Positions 5,974-8,390 of a stretch of 8,390 nucleotides of DNA are shown piece after piece. Within the stretch, counting starts at the first letter, position 1; each line of letters opens with the position of its first letter. The position numbers and the translations under genes are program-made. The stretch comes from CAJWBT01 sp964401855 (GTDB lineage: Bacteria; Chloroflexota; Dehalococcoidia; Lucifugimonadales; UBA3495). The notes under the pieces were generated by a model that worked only from the letters and a program-made list of their open reading frames with translations, did not search any database and was not told the DNA's origin. The stretch lies in assembly GCA_964401855.1 (NCBI GenBank), contig CAYOAF010000162.1:1-8390 (forward strand), read 5' to 3'.

Positions 5974-7077
5974 ATGAAGGTAACCGACCTCAGCCTGACG
6001 TTGTTCAAGTGGGTTATCCCCCACTGGCGCTCCAGCGGCGTGCTCGCCTTCGGAGGGGAGAAGCAGCTAGGGGTGGTGACGATCCACACCGATGAAGGGG
6101 TTGAAGGACACTCATTTCTGGGCTCGGCCAGGGAGGGCGCGGATACTTTCGCCAGACAGCTCATAGACCTGCTCAAGCCGGTCGTGGTTGGCCGGAACCC
6201 TCTGGATTTGGGTGCGTTGTGGGGCGATATGTGGCGTCTCAACCGGTTCGTCGCGCCCCGCACTGTTGGAGCCGTGGATGTGGCGCTCTGGGACCTGGCA
6301 GGCAAGATAGCGGGGATGCCCATCCACCGGTTGCTTGGCTCCTGCAAATCCAGCATGCCGGCCTATGCCAGCTCGGTGAGCCTTCCCTCCCCTGAGGCCT
6401 ACGTGGAGGAAGCGCTTCGTTTTCAATCTCAGGGGTGGACTGCCTACAAGATGCACCCTCACGGCGTCCCCAAGGAGGACATAGCCATCTCCCGGGCCGT
6501 CCGCAAGGCAGTGGGCGATGACATGGTGCTCATGCTGGATTCGATGTGGTCCTACAACTACGAACAGGCCCTCAGGGTAGGCCGGGCAATCGAGGAGTTG
6601 GACTTCTTCTGGTACGAAGACCCCCTTGCCGAGGATGACATATACGGCTATGTCAAGCTTCACCACAAGCTCGATATTCCAATTATGGCGACCGAGCACG
6701 CCCCCGGGGGTGTCTATAGCATGGCCCAGTGGGTACATCAAGAGGCCACCGATATCCTGAGGGGGGACGTGGCGGTCAACGGAGGAATCACGCCCCTCAT
6801 GAAGATAGCGCACCTGGCCGAGACCTTTCGCATGAAATGCGAGATCCATCACGGCGGTAACTCTCTCAATAACGTTGCCAACCTGCACGTCATGATGGCT
6901 CTCCCGAACTCCGACTACTATGAGTTCTACCCGGCGTCCGGTGCGAACAAGTACGGCCTGGTCGCCGATATCGAGGTGGATGGCCAAGGGATGGTCCAAG
7001 CACCGGAGAAGCCCGGCCTGGGGTACGAGATCGACTGGGAGTTGGTGAACCGAGACAAGATCCAGGTGTTGAGGTAG
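5974..7077 (+). CDS. Mandelate racemase/muconate-lactonizing enzyme family protein (enolase superfamily)
   Basis: The 367-residue product has the enolase-superfamily layout: an N-terminal capping domain (about 1-115), then a (beta/alpha)7-beta barrel. The Mg2+ ligands are Asp189 (MLDSMW), Glu215 (WYEDPL) and Glu241 (ATEHAPGG), with the 26-residue spacings seen in mandelate racemase. His292 in EIHHGG and Asp265 in RGDVA form the His-Asp general-base pair, 27 residues apart as in mandelate racemase, and Glu317 matches the electrophilic Glu. The position of the paired lysines reads Lys159-Met-His161, so the second lysine is replaced. The reaction should begin with abstraction of a proton alpha to a carboxylate, giving dehydration or racemisation; an acid-sugar dehydratase is the likeliest role, but the substrate is not readable. 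The gene is divergent from the MmgE/PrpD gene across 212 bp with its own promoter candidate, suggesting a shared pathway. Confidence 0.95.
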   Translation: MKVTDLSLTLFKWVIPHWRSSGVLAFGGEKQLGVVTIHTDEGVEGHSFLGSAREGADTFARQLIDLLKPVVVGRNPLDLGALWGDMWRLNRFVAPRTVGAVDVALWDLAGKIAGMPIHRLLGSCKSSMPAYASSVSLPSPEAYVEEALRFQSQGWTAYKMHPHGVPKEDIAISRAVRKAVGDDMVLMLDSMWSYNYEQALRVGRAIEELDFFWYEDPLAEDDIYGYVKLHHKLDIPIMATEHAPGGVYSMAQWVHQEATDILRGDVAVNGGITPLMKIAHLAETFRMKCEIHHGGNSLNNVANLHVMMALPNSDYYEFYPASGANKYGLVADIEVDGQGMVQAPEKPGLGYEIDWELVNRDKIQVLR

Positions 7078-7158
7078 GAACCAAGCAAGAAGCGCCAAGG
7101 CCTTGAGAGGCTGAGGTCGGCGGATGACCGGCCCGGAAGTGTGTTCTGCGTGACTCTC

Positions 7159-7171
7159 ATGGGTATCCCAT
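7159..7171. repeat. Short palindrome upstream of hyuA
   Basis: ATGGG (7159-7163) and CCCAT (7167-7171) are perfect inverted arms around TAT. This could be an operator half-site pair or chance; it lies about 130 bp before the hydantoinase start. The rest of the 7078-7297 gap holds the MITE half copy and otherwise nothing recognisable; no clear terminator for the enolase gene was seen. Confidence 0.25.
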
Positions 7172-7187
7172 AGGGGTTGCCTGACCA

Positions 7188-7261
7188 CGTTACGCTGAGA
7201 TTCTTCGTCGCTCCGCTCCTCAGAATTACATCCGGTCAAAACCAAGTTGACTGAGTACTAG
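7188..7261 (+). repeat. Half copy (right arm) of the MITE-like element
   Basis: Positions 7194-7256 match 3027-3089 of the complete element without gaps, 54 of 63 identical by hand count, including the terminal AGTTGACTGAGT. The left arm is missing; similarity fades upstream of about 7188. Its outer end (7245-7261) is the reverse complement of 2961-2977 at 16 of 17 positions, suggesting the full terminus is longer than 12 bp. The end lies only 23 bp before the hyuA ribosome-binding site. Confidence 0.75.
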
Positions 7262-7297
7262 CCGGTGAGGAACCCGCTGTTTCAGGAGGCGGCCCGT

Positions 7298-8390
7298 ATG
7301 GGGATACGCGTGGGCATAGATATCGGGGGGACGTTCACTGACCTGGCCTTTGTCGACGAGGAGACGGCCGAGACCGGCGTCCTGAAGGTGACCTCCACCC
7401 CCGGAGACTATGCGGCAGGCGTGATCCAGGCCCTCAAGGCGCTGGCCGCGGACCGGGACGTTTCCGCCGGGGCCATCTCGTTCCTCTCCCATGCCACCAC
7501 AGTGGTGACCAACGCGATCCTGGAGTCAAAGGGGGCGCAGGCGGCCTTGATAACCACCCGGGGGTTTCGCGACGTGCTGGAGATCCGCCGGCAGGCCCGG
7601 GCCGAGCTTTACAACATGTTCCAGCCTCTTCCGGCGACGCTCATTCCACGCCATTTGCGGCTAGAAGTGTCCGAGCGGGTGGATGCCCAAGGGCAGGTCC
7701 GTACGCCTCTAGCCGAAGACGAGCTAGCAGGGGTCATCGCCTTTCTGAAAAGCCACCTGGTCCAGGCGGTGGCCGTCTGCCTGCTGTTTTCCTTCCTCAA
7801 TCCCGAGCATGAGCGGGCTATCGGCGAGGCGGTGCGGCGCGACCTTCCGGACGTGCGAGTGTTCCTGTCCAGCGAGGTCTTGTCGGAGGTCCGGGAGTAC
7901 GAGCGCACCAGCACCACCGCGGTCTGCGCCTACGTGGCCCCTGTGCTGGAAGGATACCTGAACCGGCTGACCCGGTTCCTGGAGCAGGACGCCTACCCTC
8001 CCCTGTACCTCATGGGCTCCGGGGGCGGCGTCGCCACCGTCGATGAGGGTCTCCGGATGCCGGCGATGCTCGTTGAATCGGGCCCTGCCGCCGGGGTGAT
8101 CGCCACGGCCGCCCTGGGAAATGCGCTGTCTCTCTCCCGGCTGGTCTCCTTCGACATGGGCGGCACCACCGCCAAGGCCAGCCTGATCGACGACGGGCAG
8201 ATCAGCGTCACCACGGAGTACGAGGTCGGGGGCGGCGGCAACCTGCGGCGCTGGCTGCAGGGCACCGGCCATCCCATCAAGGTCCCAGTGGTTGACCTTT
8301 CCGAGGTCAGCGCCGGCGGGGGAAGCATAGCCTGGGTGGACGATGGAGGCGGGCTGCGGGTCGGACCTCAGAGCGCGGGAGCGGCCCCGG
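7298..8390 (+). CDS. hyuA: Hydantoinase A/5-oxoprolinase family protein, N-terminal part
   Basis: The frame is open from the ATG at 7298 to the right edge, giving 364 residues of a family usually near 690. AGGAGG (7284-7289) lies 8 nt upstream. The protein starts with GIRVGIDIGGTFTDLAFVD, the HyuA N-terminal phosphate-binding signature of the actin-like ATPase fold. It continues with SHATTVVTNAILE (about 64-76), RGFRDVLEIRR (about 88-98), SFDMGGTTAKASL, a second nucleotide-binding motif, and VDLSEVSAGGGSIAWVD near the edge. HyuA works with HyuB in ATP-dependent opening of hydantoin-like or lactam rings; relatives include N-methylhydantoinase, 5-oxoprolinase and acetone or acetophenone carboxylase subunits. 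A hyuB gene would be expected just downstream, outside the window. The substrate cannot be told from this part. The only feature close upstream is the MITE half copy, so this gene probably starts its own transcription unit. Confidence 0.95.
   Translation, partial: MGIRVGIDIGGTFTDLAFVDEETAETGVLKVTSTPGDYAAGVIQALKALAADRDVSAGAISFLSHATTVVTNAILESKGAQAALITTRGFRDVLEIRRQARAELYNMFQPLPATLIPRHLRLEVSERVDAQGQVRTPLAEDELAGVIAFLKSHLVQAVAVCLLFSFLNPEHERAIGEAVRRDLPDVRVFLSSEVLSEVREYERTSTTAVCAYVAPVLEGYLNRLTRFLEQDAYPPLYLMGSGGGVATVDEGLRMPAMLVESGPAAGVIATAALGNALSLSRLVSFDMGGTTAKASLIDDGQISVTTEYEVGGGGNLRRWLQGTGHPIKVPVVDLSEVSAGGGSIAWVDDGGGLRVGPQSAGAAP

Noticed and set aside
6112..7245. Long minus-strand open frame (377 codons) opposite the enolase gene
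   Set aside because: It is antisense to a gene with clear catalytic motifs, and its first residues (containing SEERSDEESQ) are the translation of the MITE half copy, a typical artefact of this repeat.
1..8390. CRISPR array, tRNA, rRNA, transposase or phage genes
   Set aside because: No regularly spaced direct repeats, tRNA-like cloverleaf sequence, rRNA segment or transposase/integrase motif was seen on either strand.

Overview
The window is GC-rich and densely coding. It carries six protein genes from large catabolic enzyme superfamilies and no transporter, regulator, RNA gene or transposase. The enzyme mix (CaiB-type CoA-transferase, FadH/TMADH-type flavoprotein, D-amino-acid-oxidase-type flavoprotein, MmgE/PrpD, mandelate-racemase-type enolase, hydantoinase A) fits a heterotrophic Chloroflexota bacterium, for example the Dehalococcoidia/SAR202 line, which is known for expanded enolase-superfamily and flavoenzyme paralogs. 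Dispersed palindromic repeats of the type seen between genes here fit such a genome. This placement is inference; no rRNA or other phylogenetic marker is present.

Layout. Positions 1-605 (+) hold the C-terminal half of a family III CoA-transferase resembling formyl-CoA transferase, followed by a candidate terminator. Positions 845-2809 (+) encode a 654-residue old-yellow-enzyme/Fe-S/FAD protein. A 351-bp convergent gap (2810-3160) then holds two different palindromic repeats: a GC-rich double hairpin, and a 124-bp MITE-like element with 12-bp perfect terminal inverted repeats. On the minus strand, a probable two-gene unit runs from an MmgE/PrpD gene (5761 to 4406) into a glycine/D-amino-acid-oxidase-like gene (4330 to 3161). 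Divergent from it, an enolase-superfamily dehydratase or racemase runs from 5974 to 7077 (+). A half copy of the MITE (about 7188-7261) lies just upstream of a hydantoinase A gene, which begins at 7298 (+) and runs off the window.

How the genes may work together. The MmgE/PrpD-oxidase unit and the enolase gene share a 212-bp divergent intergenic region with promoter-like sequences in both directions, so they may form one catabolic module acting on a carboxylic, amino or sugar acid. The CoA-transferase and FadH-like protein could act on CoA thioesters, but the latter has lost the usual active-site residues, so its reaction is open. Hydantoinase A probably belongs to a separate hyuAB unit. The three middle genes are bracketed by inverted copies of the MITE terminus, which raises the possibility of a mobilised cassette. 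No completely new system is evident. The most interesting points are the altered catalytic motifs in the flavoprotein and the enolase, and the MITE pair.
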